Assembly (NCBI GenBank): GCA_023453025.1
Contig: JAEXUD010000008.1
Span: 191,190 to 255,189 of the forward strand
Reading direction: 5' to 3'
Length of the DNA: 64,000 bases
Origin: Bacillota bacterium
GTDB taxonomy: Bacteria; Bacillota; Clostridia; Tissierellales; Sedimentibacteraceae
Shown here: piece after piece, positions 53,279 to 62,984 of the stretch
Layout of the letters: every line of letters begins with the position of its first letter
How positions within the stretch are numbered: the first letter of the stretch is position 1
The notes under the pieces: model-generated
Databases searched by the model: none
What the model was told of the DNA's origin: nothing
Seen by the model: only the letters and a program-made list of their open reading frames with translations
Position numbers and translations under genes: made by a program

Positions 53279-53459
53279 GCATATTTTTAATTCAAAAAAA
53301 TAATCTCCAATATTTGCTGTTGTTTTGTTGCTTCTCACCAATTATTCGTTATCACATATAATACAACAATGATGCTATCCACATGTATTGCTGGTATTTG
53401 ATTTAATAATTAAAGCATATAGGCTGATAGCATAAAATTTGAATACAGGGGGTAATTAC

Positions 53460-54524
53460 TTGAAAGAAAAGCATTATTACGCAGGCAATAACACCGCCGA
53501 GGGCTTTTACAGCTGTTTTGAAAATGTATTTAATCCTTTTGAATTAAACCATCTCTATATACTAAAAGGCGGTCCCGGTGTTGGCAAAAGTTCATTTATG
53601 ACAAAACTTGCTGCCAAAATGCATGAAAAAGATTATTCTGTAGAATATGTTCATTGTTCAAGTGACAACGACAGTCTGGATGGAATTATTATTCCTGACT
53701 TAAAAATTGCTTTTGTGGACGGAACCGAGCCTCATGCTCTGGACCCTATATTGCCGGGGACAGTTGATGAAATAATCAATCTGGGTGAGTTTCTTGACAG
53801 CAAACAGCTTGAAAAACACAAACACCAAATTATTCAAATCAATGAAAGCAAATCTCATCTTTACAAAAGTGCTTACAATTATCTTAAGGCAGCAGGCATT
53901 ATTTCAGAAGAAATAAATTCATTATACGACCAGTTTATCAATGCTGATAAATTTAACAGTGTGTGCGCTGAATCCATTGAAAAATTACTTATTAATTTTC
54001 CTGATTTAAAAAAGTCTCCAAAAACAAAAAAGCTTTTTTCAGAAGCTTATACCGCAAACGGATATATAAGCCATACTTATTCTTTGCGTAAAAACAAAAG
54101 AGTATGGGCTGTTATAGGAGAAAATATAAATTATACCTCTGAATTATTAAAGAAAATAGCAGATAAAGCAGCTGACAGAGGATATGACACAGAGCTTTAC
54201 TGCATACCGTTAGAACCTGATAAATTACAGCATGTATTGATCCCTGAAATGAACTTAATAGTAATCAGCTCAGAAAGCTATTTAACCAACGGCTTTGAAG
54301 AGGTAATCGACCTGCACAGCATCATGGATACCGATAATCTGAGGATACACATTTCTGAAATAGAAAATAATCTGCATTTATTTGATTTGTTGATTAAAAA
54401 TGCTTTGGAAAAATTATCTGAAGCTAAAAAATATCATGAGCTTCTTGAAGTTTTCTACATCAACAGCATGAATTTCAATGGTGTTGATAAGTGCTTTGAA
54501 AATATTCTTAACAGGTATACATAA
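53460..54524 (+). CDS. P-loop ATPase with internal duplication (PRK06851-like)
   Basis: 354 residues from a TTG at 53460, seven bases after AGGGGG. Walker A GGPGVGKSS at 37-45. The segment 31-95 (HLYILKGGPGVGKSSFMTKL, then YVHCSSDNDSLDGIIIPDL) is echoed at 214-275 (RVWAVIGENINYTSELLKKI, then YCIPLEPDKLQHVLIPEMNL), so the protein is two copies of one P-loop domain; in the second the Walker A is lost. Resembles a widespread uncharacterised Firmicute ATPase family. It is 19 bases before a permease gene. Confidence 0.72.
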   Translation: MKEKHYYAGNNTAEGFYSCFENVFNPFELNHLYILKGGPGVGKSSFMTKLAAKMHEKDYSVEYVHCSSDNDSLDGIIIPDLKIAFVDGTEPHALDPILPGTVDEIINLGEFLDSKQLEKHKHQIIQINESKSHLYKSAYNYLKAAGIISEEINSLYDQFINADKFNSVCAESIEKLLINFPDLKKSPKTKKLFSEAYTANGYISHTYSLRKNKRVWAVIGENINYTSELLKKIADKAADRGYDTELYCIPLEPDKLQHVLIPEMNLIVISSESYLTNGFEEVIDLHSIMDTDNLRIHISEIENNLHLFDLLIKNALEKLSEAKKYHELLEVFYINSMNFNGVDKCFENILNRYT

Positions 54525-54543
54525 AATTCCAAGGAGGTACATT

Positions 54544-55911
54544 ATGGTTTTAACTTCTCTACACTACCTTTATATTGTTATGGTAGTAATTATTCTGGCA
54601 ATTATGCTTATGAAAAAGGATATAGTTATCCCATGTATTATCGGTATATTCGCAATGGGTTATCTATATTCAGGAAGTGTTGTTGCTGCTATTCAGTCTA
54701 TATTTAACACAATTATTTATGCCGGAAATGAATTCTGGGGTATTATCGTAATAATTTCACTTGTTGTAGCCATGTCAAAAGCGTTGCAGGAAGTAGGTTC
54801 TGATGTATTGATAATGTCACCTATTAAAAAGGTCATGGTAAATCCGACAATGGCATTCTTTAGTGTAGGATTGACAATGATGGTAATTTCATGGCTGGTA
54901 TGGCCTTCACCTGCTGTTCCGTTACTGGGCGCAGTTCTATTACCTGCAGCTGTTGCAACAGGTCTTCCTGTAATTTATGCTGCTGTTGCTATGAATTTGT
55001 TTGGTCATGGCATTGCTCTTTCATCAGACTTTTTTATTCAGGGAGCCCCAACTATTACTGCTGCAGGAGCAGGGATTGATGTAACAGAAGCAATGTCTGC
55101 ATCTCTGCCTATATGGATTGTAATGTCTTCGGTAACTATAGCGGTTGCTTTTATTATGATGAAAAAGGATATGAAAAAAAATTCGCTTTATTATTCTCGA
55201 ACTGCTGAAATTAAGGAAACTGTAGAAGTAAAAAAGGGAAAGTCCACTAAATTGATGGCAGTGCTGACACCAATCGGTTTTATATTTGACATCATAGCCA
55301 TGCTTAAATTAAATTTGACCGGAGGAGATGCAACTGCACTGGTTGGTGGAACAGCTATTATAATAATGCTGATTACAGTGTTGACAACATACAGCATTAA
55401 AGATGCTTTTGAAAAAGTTGTTGATTATATCAAGGATGGTTTTAAATTTGGAATAACGGTATTTGCTCCTGTTATTTTCATAGGAGGTTTTTTCTTTCTG
55501 GGCAATCAAGGCGGTGCAATTGCTGTATTTGGAGAAGGAGCCCCCGGCATATTAAATGACATAAGTATATTCCTTTCCCAAAACATTCAAATGAGCAAGC
55601 TGTCTACAATTTTAGCCCAATCATGCATAGCAGTTATTACCGGACTTGACGGTTCAGGTTTTTCAGGGCTGCCGATTGTAGGTTCTATGGCGTATACCTT
55701 CTCAAATTTAATAGATATTGATATGGCAGGGTTAGCTTCATTAGGTCAGATAATAACTGTATGGGTAGGCGGAGGAACCATAATTCCTTGGGCTGTTATA
55801 CCGGTTGCTGCAATATGCAACATAAGCCCGCAGGAATTGGCAAGAAAAAATATGATTCCGGTTATTTGCGGTATTGTCGCCGCCATTATAGCAGCATTGA
55901 TAATATTGTAA
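54544..55911 (+). CDS. integral membrane permease, ion-transporter superfamily-like
   Basis: 455 residues from the ATG at 54544 (AAGGAGG upstream); the open frame starts 22 codons earlier inside the previous gene. About twelve hydrophobic segments in two halves. The half-helical motifs WLVWPSPAVPLLGAVLLPAA, QGAPTITAAGAGIDVTEA and TGLDGSGFSGLPIVGSMAY resemble those of GntP/DcuC/CitM-type organic-anion carriers. Substrate not identifiable. Likely cotranscribed with the P-loop gene before it. Confidence 0.7.
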   Translation: MVLTSLHYLYIVMVVIILAIMLMKKDIVIPCIIGIFAMGYLYSGSVVAAIQSIFNTIIYAGNEFWGIIVIISLVVAMSKALQEVGSDVLIMSPIKKVMVNPTMAFFSVGLTMMVISWLVWPSPAVPLLGAVLLPAAVATGLPVIYAAVAMNLFGHGIALSSDFFIQGAPTITAAGAGIDVTEAMSASLPIWIVMSSVTIAVAFIMMKKDMKKNSLYYSRTAEIKETVEVKKGKSTKLMAVLTPIGFIFDIIAMLKLNLTGGDATALVGGTAIIIMLITVLTTYSIKDAFEKVVDYIKDGFKFGITVFAPVIFIGGFFFLGNQGGAIAVFGEGAPGILNDISIFLSQNIQMSKLSTILAQSCIAVITGLDGSGFSGLPIVGSMAYTFSNLIDIDMAGLASLGQIITVWVGGGTIIPWAVIPVAAICNISPQELARKNMIPVICGIVAAIIAALIIL

Positions 55912-56029
55912 ACACTAAGAGATATTGACTCTATTAAATAAATTAATAACACTTTTATACAGGCTGTTTACATTTTCATTCAAAGGGGTATAATTGATAT
56001 GAAAAATGAAATGTGCAAGGAGAAATAAA

Positions 56030-56842
56030 ATGAATTATGACGTTAACACTATGATGTTTGCTTTTGGGCTCACATTATTTGCAGGATTATCAACGGGTAT
56101 AGGCAGCGCCCTTGCCTTTTATACAAAACAGACCAATAAAAGATTTTTGTCGGCAGCGCTGGGTTTTTCAGCCGGGGTGATGATTTATGTTTCAATGATA
56201 GAAATTTTTGTTAAGGCAAGAGTATCTCTTGAGGCTGTCTACGGAGCCCCAAAGGGTTACTGGATAACAACTGTTGCTTTTTTCGGAGGAATTGTTCTCA
56301 TTGCATTGATAGATAAATGGGTTCCAAGCGCAGAAAACCCCCATGAAATACGCGACGTGAAAGACATGAAAGAAAACAGCGAATCTGATCCTGCTCTTTT
56401 AAGAATGGGAATGTTCTCAGCTCTTGCAATAGCTATTCACAACTTTCCGGAAGGGTTGGCAACATTTGTAAGTGGATTGCAGGACCCTAAATTGGGAATA
56501 AGCATTGCTGTCGCTATTGCAATTCATAATATTCCGGAAGGAATAGCTGTTTCAGTTCCTATTTTCTTTGCTACAGGAAACAGGAAAAAAGCATTTTCGT
56601 ATTCATTCCTTTCGGGGCTTTCCGAACCAATCGGAGCTGTTGTCGGATATTTCCTGCTTGTACAATTCTTCAGCGAATCTATTTTTGGAATTATTTTTGC
56701 CGGAGTTGCAGGCATAATGGTATATATATCACTGGATGAACTTCTGCCTACAGCAGAAAAATACAGTGAACACCACATAGCAATTTATGGTCTTATAGGA
56801 GGAATGGCCGTAATGGCATTAAGTCTTCTGATGTTTGCGTAA
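56030..56842 (+). CDS. ZIP-family divalent metal transporter (ZupT-like)
   Basis: 270 residues from the ATG at 56030 with AAGGAG upstream. Eight membrane segments; the metal sites HNFPEGLATF and HNIPEGIAV in segments IV and V are intact, as is LGFSAGVMIYVSMIEIF. Bacterial members take up zinc, iron or other divalent ions. Monocistronic-looking; a shared terminator with uvrA follows. Confidence 0.93.
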   Translation: MNYDVNTMMFAFGLTLFAGLSTGIGSALAFYTKQTNKRFLSAALGFSAGVMIYVSMIEIFVKARVSLEAVYGAPKGYWITTVAFFGGIVLIALIDKWVPSAENPHEIRDVKDMKENSESDPALLRMGMFSALAIAIHNFPEGLATFVSGLQDPKLGISIAVAIAIHNIPEGIAVSVPIFFATGNRKKAFSYSFLSGLSEPIGAVVGYFLLVQFFSESIFGIIFAGVAGIMVYISLDELLPTAEKYSEHHIAIYGLIGGMAVMALSLLMFA

Positions 56843-56865
56843 TAAACTGACAAATCTTTAATTTT

Positions 56866-56928
56866 AATATGCTCACCCTTGTATTAAGCGTTCTTGTTAT
56901 TAAGCGCTTTTGAAGGGGTGAGCATATT
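56866..56928. terminator. bidirectional terminator between the ZIP gene and uvrA
   Basis: Outer stem AATATGCTCACCCTT (56866-56880) with AAGGGGTGAGCATATT (56913-56928) and an inner AAGCG/CGCTT element; T-rich on both exits. Confidence 0.85.
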
Positions 56929-56943
56929 ATTTTATATATTTTC

Positions 56944-59760
56944 TTATCTTTTCTTCAGTATCTTTTTCAAATATTGTCCCGTGTAGGACTTTTTAACCTT
57001 AGCAACTTCTTCCGGAGTTCCTTCCGCAACTATTGTTCCTCCGCCGTCGCCGCCTTCAGGCCCTAAGTCTATAATGTAATCAGCTGTCTTTATTACATCT
57101 AAATTATGCTCTATAACAATAATGGAGTTGCCTGCTTCAACCAGTTTGTTCAGAACTTCAACCAGCATGTGGATATCTGCTATGTGCAGTCCTGTTGTAG
57201 GTTCATCCAATACATACAATGTCTTTCCTGTTCCTTTTTTGCTTAACTCATACGCAAGCTTGACACGCTGTGCTTCTCCTCCCGACAGCTCTGTGGAAGG
57301 CTGCCCCAGCTTTATATATCCTAAACCGACATCCTGAATTGTTTTTATTTTGTTGTATATCTTGGGAATATTCTCGAAGAACTCCAGTGCTTCATCTATG
57401 GTCATATCAAGTATTTCCGAAATGTTTTTGCCCTTATATCTTACTTCCAGAGTCTCTCTGTTGTATCTCTTGCCCTTGCACACATCACACGGTACGTACA
57501 CATCAGGTAAAAAATGCATTTCTATTTTTAAAATGCCGTCACCATGGCACGCTTCACATCTGCCACCCTTAACGTTAAAGCTGAATCTGCCTTTTTGATA
57601 GCCTCTTTCCTTTGCTTCCAGCGTCATGGCAAATACGTCTCTTATATAATCAAATACTCCTGTGTAGGTGGCAGGGTTTGACCTTGGTGTCCTCCCTATG
57701 GGGGATTGGTCAATGGTAATAATTTTATCTATATTTTCCACACCCAGCATATCATCAAATTTACCCGGACGATTGGAGTTTTTAAATAATTTTTGATGAA
57801 GTCCCTTCGACAATATTTCATTAATCAATGAGCTTTTGCCCGAACCCGAAACTCCTGTTACACAGCAAAGTATACCTAAAGGAATTTTAACATCCAGGTT
57901 CTTCAGGTTGTTTTCTCTTGCTCCTTTAATTTCAATGAATTTTTCAGGAGCTCTTCTTATTTCAGGAACATCTATTTTCTTCTTGCCGCTTAAATATTGC
58001 CCTGTGATTGAACTCTCATTATTTTTAATATCCTCGAATGTTCCCGATGCTACAATTTCTCCTCCATGAATACCTGCTCCGGGACCAATGTCTAAAATAT
58101 AATCAGCGCTTTCCATGGTATCCTCGTCATGTTCTACAACGATGAGGGTATTTCCCAGATCGGTAAGGTTTCTCAAGGTCTTTATCAACATATTGTTGTC
58201 TCTTTGATGCAGTCCGATGCTTGGCTCATCCAATACATACAAAACTCCCACCAGGCTTGAGCCTATTTGTGTCGCCAGTCTGATACGCTGGGATTCTCCT
58301 CCTGATAGTGTCCCTGCATTTCTTTCCAGCGTAAGATAATTAAGCCCCACATCTGATAAAAATTGAAGCCGTGAATTTATTTCCTTGACTATTTGTTCAC
58401 CTATTATTTTATTTATCGGACTTAATTCAAGTTCAGCAAAAAACTTCAGGCTTTTTGAAACTGACAGCTGAGTAATTTCATAAATATTTTTTTTGCCTAC
58501 CTTTACAGCCAGGCTTACAGGATTTAATCTTGCGCCATGACACTCAGGACACGGGCTTTCATACATGTAATCCTCTATCCATTCCCTCATATCAGGGGAT
58601 TTTGTTTCCATATACCGCCTTTGAAGATTATTGACAACACCCTCAAATTCCTTTGTATATGTCTTTGCTCCTTGAAATTTGCTGTAAAATTCGACGGTAA
58701 CCTCTCTGCCGTTTGTACCGTATAAAATTTCATCTATAAATTCCTTCGGTGCTTCTGAAAGAGGCTTTGAAATGTCAAATCCATGGTATTCGGCAATAGC
58801 TTTAAATATCTGAAAATAGTAGCCTTCTTCTTCTGAGCCATAGGGTGCTATGGCTCTTTCGCCAATTGTCTTTGTATAATCAGGTATAATTAAATCAATA
58901 TCTATTTCTCTTTTAACTCCCAGACCGTTACAAGTCTTGCATGCGCCGATAGGATTGTTAAAGGAAAACATCCTCGGAGAAATCTCTCCAAATCCGATTC
59001 CGCAGTCTGTGCATGCAAATTTAGTGCTCATTAAAAGCTCTTCCTGCCCCATTACGTCGATAAGTACCATGCCGTTTGAAAGCTCCAGGGCGGTTTCCAC
59101 TGAGTCAACCAGCCTTTTTTGGATACCTTCCTTGATAATTAGTCTGTCAACAACAACTTCAATGCTGTGTTTTTTATTTTTTTCCAGATTTATTTCTTCT
59201 TCAAGCTCTAATAGCTCTCCGTCAACTCTTACTCTTACAAATCCTTCTTTTTTTATGTTGTCAAGAAGCCTTTTATGTGTGCCTTTAGCTCCCCTCACCA
59301 TTGGGGCTAAAATTTGAATTTTAGTTCTTTCCTCATATTCTAAAACCTTGTCTGTTATTTGATCGACTGTCTGTGTTGTAATCGGTTTTCCGCAGTTCGG
59401 ACAGTGAGGGGTACCGACCCTTGCAAATAAAAGCCTGTAATAATCATAAATTTCTGTAACAGTTCCAACCGTCGAACGCGGGTTTTTGCTGGTCGTTTTT
59501 TGGTCTATAGATATTGCCGGAGACAATCCCTCAATTGATTCCACATCCGGTTTATCCATTTGTCCTAAAAACATTCGCGCATAGGAAGAGAGACTTTCCA
59601 CATATCGTCTTTGTCCCTCAGCATATATTGTATCAAAAGCAAGAGAAGTTTTTCCCGAACCGCTGACACCTGTAAAAACAATTAGTTTGTCTCTGGGCAG
59701 CTCAACGTTAATATTCTTAAGGTTGTTTTCCTTTGCTCCTCTGATTACGATTTTATCCAT
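56944..59760 (-). CDS. uvrA: excinuclease ABC subunit A
   Basis: About 938 residues from the ATG at 59760 (AAAGGA upstream). Two ABC ATPase modules: Walker A GVSGSGKTSLAFDTI and GVSGSGKSSLINEI; signatures LSGGESQRIRLATQIG and LSGGEAQRVKLAYEL; zinc sites CPNC...CTDC and CEACHGDG...CDVCKG. Damage-recognition subunit of nucleotide excision repair, loading UvrB. Downstream of uvrB by 67 bases, same operon. Confidence 0.97.
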   Translation of the reverse strand: MDKIVIRGAKENNLKNINVELPRDKLIVFTGVSGSGKTSLAFDTIYAEGQRRYVESLSSYARMFLGQMDKPDVESIEGLSPAISIDQKTTSKNPRSTVGTVTEIYDYYRLLFARVGTPHCPNCGKPITTQTVDQITDKVLEYEERTKIQILAPMVRGAKGTHKRLLDNIKKEGFVRVRVDGELLELEEEINLEKNKKHSIEVVVDRLIIKEGIQKRLVDSVETALELSNGMVLIDVMGQEELLMSTKFACTDCGIGFGEISPRMFSFNNPIGACKTCNGLGVKREIDIDLIIPDYTKTIGERAIAPYGSEEEGYYFQIFKAIAEYHGFDISKPLSEAPKEFIDEILYGTNGREVTVEFYSKFQGAKTYTKEFEGVVNNLQRRYMETKSPDMREWIEDYMYESPCPECHGARLNPVSLAVKVGKKNIYEITQLSVSKSLKFFAELELSPINKIIGEQIVKEINSRLQFLSDVGLNYLTLERNAGTLSGGESQRIRLATQIGSSLVGVLYVLDEPSIGLHQRDNNMLIKTLRNLTDLGNTLIVVEHDEDTMESADYILDIGPGAGIHGGEIVASGTFEDIKNNESSITGQYLSGKKKIDVPEIRRAPEKFIEIKGARENNLKNLDVKIPLGILCCVTGVSGSGKSSLINEILSKGLHQKLFKNSNRPGKFDDMLGVENIDKIITIDQSPIGRTPRSNPATYTGVFDYIRDVFAMTLEAKERGYQKGRFSFNVKGGRCEACHGDGILKIEMHFLPDVYVPCDVCKGKRYNRETLEVRYKGKNISEILDMTIDEALEFFENIPKIYNKIKTIQDVGLGYIKLGQPSTELSGGEAQRVKLAYELSKKGTGKTLYVLDEPTTGLHIADIHMLVEVLNKLVEAGNSIIVIEHNLDVIKTADYIIDLGPEGGDGGGTIVAEGTPEEVAKVKKSYTGQYLKKILKKR

Positions 59761-59827
59761 TATGTGTCCTTTCATATTATCATGCTAATTCTTAGTGAAA
59801 AATTCATTTAATTTTTTTCGTTTTGCC

Positions 59828-61792
59828 TTAGTATGACATAGTCTTCAATTCTTTTATTTCATCTCTAAGCTTAGCCGCTTTTTCAAATTCCAGGTTATCT
59901 GCTGCTAATCTCATTTCCTTTTCAAGCTCTATGACATAAGCAGCCATATCAGTAATTTTGCCCTTGGTAGTATATTTTTCTTCCTTCTCGGCTACCTTTG
60001 TTGCTTCAATAACATCACGAACGCCTTTTGTAATCGATGTAGGTGTTATATTGTTTTCCTTGTTATAATTATCTTGTATTTCTCTTCTTCTGTTTGTTTC
60101 CTTTATTGCTCTTTCCATAGAACCGGTCATTTTATCCGCATACATTATAACCCTGCCATCAGCATTACGTGCAGCCCTTCCGACTGTCTGTATCAATGAT
60201 GTTTCCGAACGAAGGAATCCTTCCTTGTCTGCGTCAAGTATGGCTACCAATGATACCTCAGGCAAGTCCAAACCTTCTCTCAACAAGTTGATACCCACCA
60301 GTACATCAAATTTGCCTACACGCAGATCTCTTATTATCTCCATTCGTTCCAGCGTATCTATATCTGAATGCAAATACCTTACACGTATACCTGTATTTTT
60401 AAAATACATGGTCAAATCCTCTGCCATTCTTTTTGTCAGGGTAGTAACCAGAACTCTTTGATTTTTACTTGTTGAAATACGGATTTCATTTGTCAGATCA
60501 TCAATTTGGTTTTCAACAGGTCTCACAAAAATCGGCGGATCTAATAAACCCGTAGGACGTATAATCTGTTCAGTCACATTTTGAGAATGCTCGGCTTCAT
60601 ACGGTCCTGGTGTGGCACTTACAAACACAACTTGATTAATTATGTTTTCAAATTCATCAAACTTCAACGGCCTGTTGTCAAGTGCAGACGGTAATCTGAA
60701 GCCGTAGTCAACCAAGGTCGATTTCCTTGCCCTGTCACCGTTGTACATTCCTCTGACCTGAGGAATTGAAACATGGGATTCATCTATAATCATAAGAAAA
60801 TCCTTTGGAAAGTAATCCAGCAAGGTGAACGGTCTTGTGCCGGGCTTTAAATTGTTTATGTGTCTTGAATAGTTTTCTATACCATTGCAATATCCCATCT
60901 CCTGAAGCATTTCCAAATCATAATTTGTTCTTTGCTCAAGCCGCTGCATTTCCAGAAGCTTGTTTTCTCTTTCAAATTGCTTAAGTCTTTCTTCCAATTC
61001 TTCTCTTATGCTGACCACAGCACGATTAACATTTTCTTCTGTTGTGGCATAGTGAGTTGCAGGAAATATTGAAATATGGTTTCTTCTTCCTAATATTTCT
61101 CCTGTGACTGTATTTATTTCTGTGATTCTGTCTACTTCATCACCAAAGAATTCCACCCTTATTGCACTTTCTGAGGATGAAGCAGGGAAAATTTCCAATG
61201 TGTCTCCTCTTACTCTGAATGTTCCTCTGGTGAAGCTGATATCATTTCGTTTATACTGGATTTCAATGAGCTTTCTCATTGTATCGTCTCTGTCCTTCTG
61301 CATTCCCGGTCTTAAGGATATAACCAGATTTTCGTAATCCACCGGACTTCCCAAGCCATATATGCATGAAACAGAAGCAACTATTATTACATCCTTTCTC
61401 TCATAAAGCGATGCCGTAGCAGAGTGCCTCAGCTTATCTATTTCATCGTTTATGGAAGCATCCTTTTCAATAAAAGTATCACTGCTGGGCACATATGCTT
61501 CCGGCTGGTAGTAATCATAATAGCTTACAAAGTATTCAACCGCGTTATCAGGAAAAAATTCCTTGAATTCAGAGCACAGCTGAGCCGCCAGAGTTTTGTT
61601 GTGCGCCAAAACAAGAGTCGGCTTTTGAACCTTTTCAATAATATTGGCCATGGTGAAGGTCTTGCCTGAGCCTGTAACGCCTAACAGTGTTTGATATTTT
61701 AAATTGTTGTTTAATCCCGCAGCAATTTTTTCAATTGCTTCAGGCTGATCTCCTGTGGGTATAAAATCGGATTTAATTTTAAATTTACTCAT
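59828..61792 (-). CDS. uvrB: excinuclease ABC subunit B
   Basis: 654 residues: Walker A LLGVTGSGKTFTMANII, beta-hairpin EYFVSYYDYYQPEAYVPSSDTFIEKDASIN, helicase motif DESH, motif VI QTVGRAARNADGRVIMYAD and the C-terminal UvrC-binding coiled coil (LEKEMRLAADNLEFEKAAKLRDEI). Complete. Preceded by a strong promoter with an overlapping LexA box. Confidence 0.97.
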   Translation of the reverse strand: MSKFKIKSDFIPTGDQPEAIEKIAAGLNNNLKYQTLLGVTGSGKTFTMANIIEKVQKPTLVLAHNKTLAAQLCSEFKEFFPDNAVEYFVSYYDYYQPEAYVPSSDTFIEKDASINDEIDKLRHSATASLYERKDVIIVASVSCIYGLGSPVDYENLVISLRPGMQKDRDDTMRKLIEIQYKRNDISFTRGTFRVRGDTLEIFPASSSESAIRVEFFGDEVDRITEINTVTGEILGRRNHISIFPATHYATTEENVNRAVVSIREELEERLKQFERENKLLEMQRLEQRTNYDLEMLQEMGYCNGIENYSRHINNLKPGTRPFTLLDYFPKDFLMIIDESHVSIPQVRGMYNGDRARKSTLVDYGFRLPSALDNRPLKFDEFENIINQVVFVSATPGPYEAEHSQNVTEQIIRPTGLLDPPIFVRPVENQIDDLTNEIRISTSKNQRVLVTTLTKRMAEDLTMYFKNTGIRVRYLHSDIDTLERMEIIRDLRVGKFDVLVGINLLREGLDLPEVSLVAILDADKEGFLRSETSLIQTVGRAARNADGRVIMYADKMTGSMERAIKETNRRREIQDNYNKENNITPTSITKGVRDVIEATKVAEKEEKYTTKGKITDMAAYVIELEKEMRLAADNLEFEKAAKLRDEIKELKTMSY

Positions 61793-61812
61793 TAAATCAC
61801 CTCAGCTTTATC

Positions 61813-61826
61813 TAAACGTATGTTCG
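61813..61826 (-). promoter_or_regulatory. LexA (DinR) box upstream of uvrBA
   Basis: Minus-strand CGAACATACGTTTA; the Gram-positive SOS consensus is CGAAC-N4-GTTCG, so GAAC-N4-GTT is kept and the right arm end differs. It overlaps the expected start site just after the -10. Confidence 0.8.
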
Positions 61827-61830
61827 TTTT

Positions 61831-61859
61831 ATTATATATCTTTTAACATGCATAGTCAA
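61831..61859 (-). promoter_or_regulatory. sigma-A promoter of uvrBA
   Basis: Minus-strand TTGACT (61854-61859), 17 bases, TATAAT (61831-61836). Near-perfect, 39 bases before the uvrB ATG. Confidence 0.85.
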
Positions 61860-61860
61860 T

Positions 61861-61892
61861 AAAAAAACTGTCTTTGCATAAATAAAAGGCAG
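61861..61892 (-). terminator. terminator of the rph-rdgB-yfcE operon
   Basis: Minus-strand stem CTGCCTTT/AAAGACAG (61885-61892 with 61868-61875) followed by TTTTTTT (61861-61867), directly before the uvrB -35. Confidence 0.8.
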
Positions 61893-61909
61893 CTTTTCAG
61901 TTCAATATC

Positions 61910-62392
61910 TTAATCCGCCAATGATACAATTGTACCATTTACCTTATCTAGGGTAACCTCTAATATCCCAAAGCTTTCCTTCCCGCATTTTGGAAGTATT
62001 GTGCTGCCCGGATTAAAAAATAATATGTTGTCAATTACTTCATTTTGTGCACAATGAGTGTGCCCGTAAATTACCGCATCTGCATTTTTTCCCTTTGCAT
62101 AAGCTTTAAGCACATCGATGCCTGTTTTAACATTGTGTAAATGTCCATGTGTTATCAGTAGTTTTTTCCTTTCAATGACCTCATGAATAATTAAGGGTTT
62201 ATCTGAAGAAGGATCACAATTACCCGGAACCCTGACAATAATTTTAATATCAAGCTCATCAGCATATTTTTCAGCATCCATATACTTGTCCCCGCAATGT
62301 ATGAGCATGTCAAAGCTTCCATGCTGTTTTATTCTTTTTATATGTGAATCCAGCACATGATTGTGGCTATCGCTGATTACTAAAATTCTCAC
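61910..62392 (-). CDS. YfcE/MJ0936-type metallophosphoesterase
   Basis: 160 residues with the complete dimetal motif set: VISDSHNH, HCGDKYMDA, GNCDP, THGHLHNV and YGHTHCA. Small phosphodiesterases of this family hydrolyse model phosphodiesters; the natural substrate is unknown. It overlaps the rdgB end by 26 bases in a different frame and is the third gene of the rph operon, an arrangement common in Firmicutes. Confidence 0.92.
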   Translation of the reverse strand: MRILVISDSHNHVLDSHIKRIKQHGSFDMLIHCGDKYMDAEKYADELDIKIIVRVPGNCDPSSDKPLIIHEVIERKKLLITHGHLHNVKTGIDVLKAYAKGKNADAVIYGHTHCAQNEVIDNILFFNPGSTILPKCGKESFGILEVTLDKVNGTIVSLAD

Positions 62393-62984
62393 CTGATTCC
62401 TCCAGCTTATTCTTCAGATTCATTAATGCTCGTGCCCGATGGCTTATATTATTTTTTTCTGCTTCTGACATTTCTGCAAATGTCTTGCCTGTATCTTCAA
62501 CAATGAATAAAGAATCATATCCAAATCCATTTTGTCCTTTTTCCTTAAAGCCAATTCTGCCGTCAACTCTTCCTTCTGCTTTCATTTTACTGCCGTCTTC
62601 AAAAACCACGCTTATTACGGTCATAAAATGTGCGGTTCTTTTTTCCATCGGGACATTTTTCAAATTCTCAAGCAAAAGAATCCTGTTGTTTTTATCAGAT
62701 GTCGGTTCTCCTGCATATCGCGCCGAGTACAATCCCGGTTCTCCGTTTAATGCATCTACAAATAATCCTGTATCGTCTGCTATAACAATGCCTTTAACCA
62801 AATTATGCAGCTCTTCTGCTTTTTTAAAAGCATTTTCTTCAAGGGTTTCACCGTCTTCTTCCACATCAAAGTCCTTATATCCTAAATCATCCTTTGTCAC
62901 AACTTCAAAGGGCATATTTTTTAATATGTCTTTTATTTCAGAAATTTTATGTGCATTGCCGCTGGATAATATTATCTTCCTCAT
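62367..62984 (-). CDS. rdgB: XTP/dITP (non-canonical purine NTP) diphosphatase, RdgB/HAM1 family
   Basis: About 205 residues. Hydrolyses dITP, XTP and ITP to the monophosphate to keep deaminated purines out of nucleic acids. KIILSSGNAHKISEIKDIL, ADDTGLFVDALNGEPGLYSARYAG and the C-terminal SHRARAL motif are diagnostic. Two ATGs are adjacent; the second (62984) has the better distance to AGGAGA and overlaps the rph stop. Confidence 0.95.
   Translation of the reverse strand: MRKIILSSGNAHKISEIKDILKNMPFEVVTKDDLGYKDFDVEEDGETLEENAFKKAEELHNLVKGIVIADDTGLFVDALNGEPGLYSARYAGEPTSDKNNRILLLENLKNVPMEKRTAHFMTVISVVFEDGSKMKAEGRVDGRIGFKEKGQNGFGYDSLFIVEDTGKTFAEMSEAEKNNISHRARALMNLKNKLEESGENFSNQR

Noticed and set aside
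54478..54543. Extended N-terminus for the permease
   Set aside because: The extra codons overlap the P-loop gene and lack a ribosome binding site; AAGGAGG sits right before the ATG at 54544.
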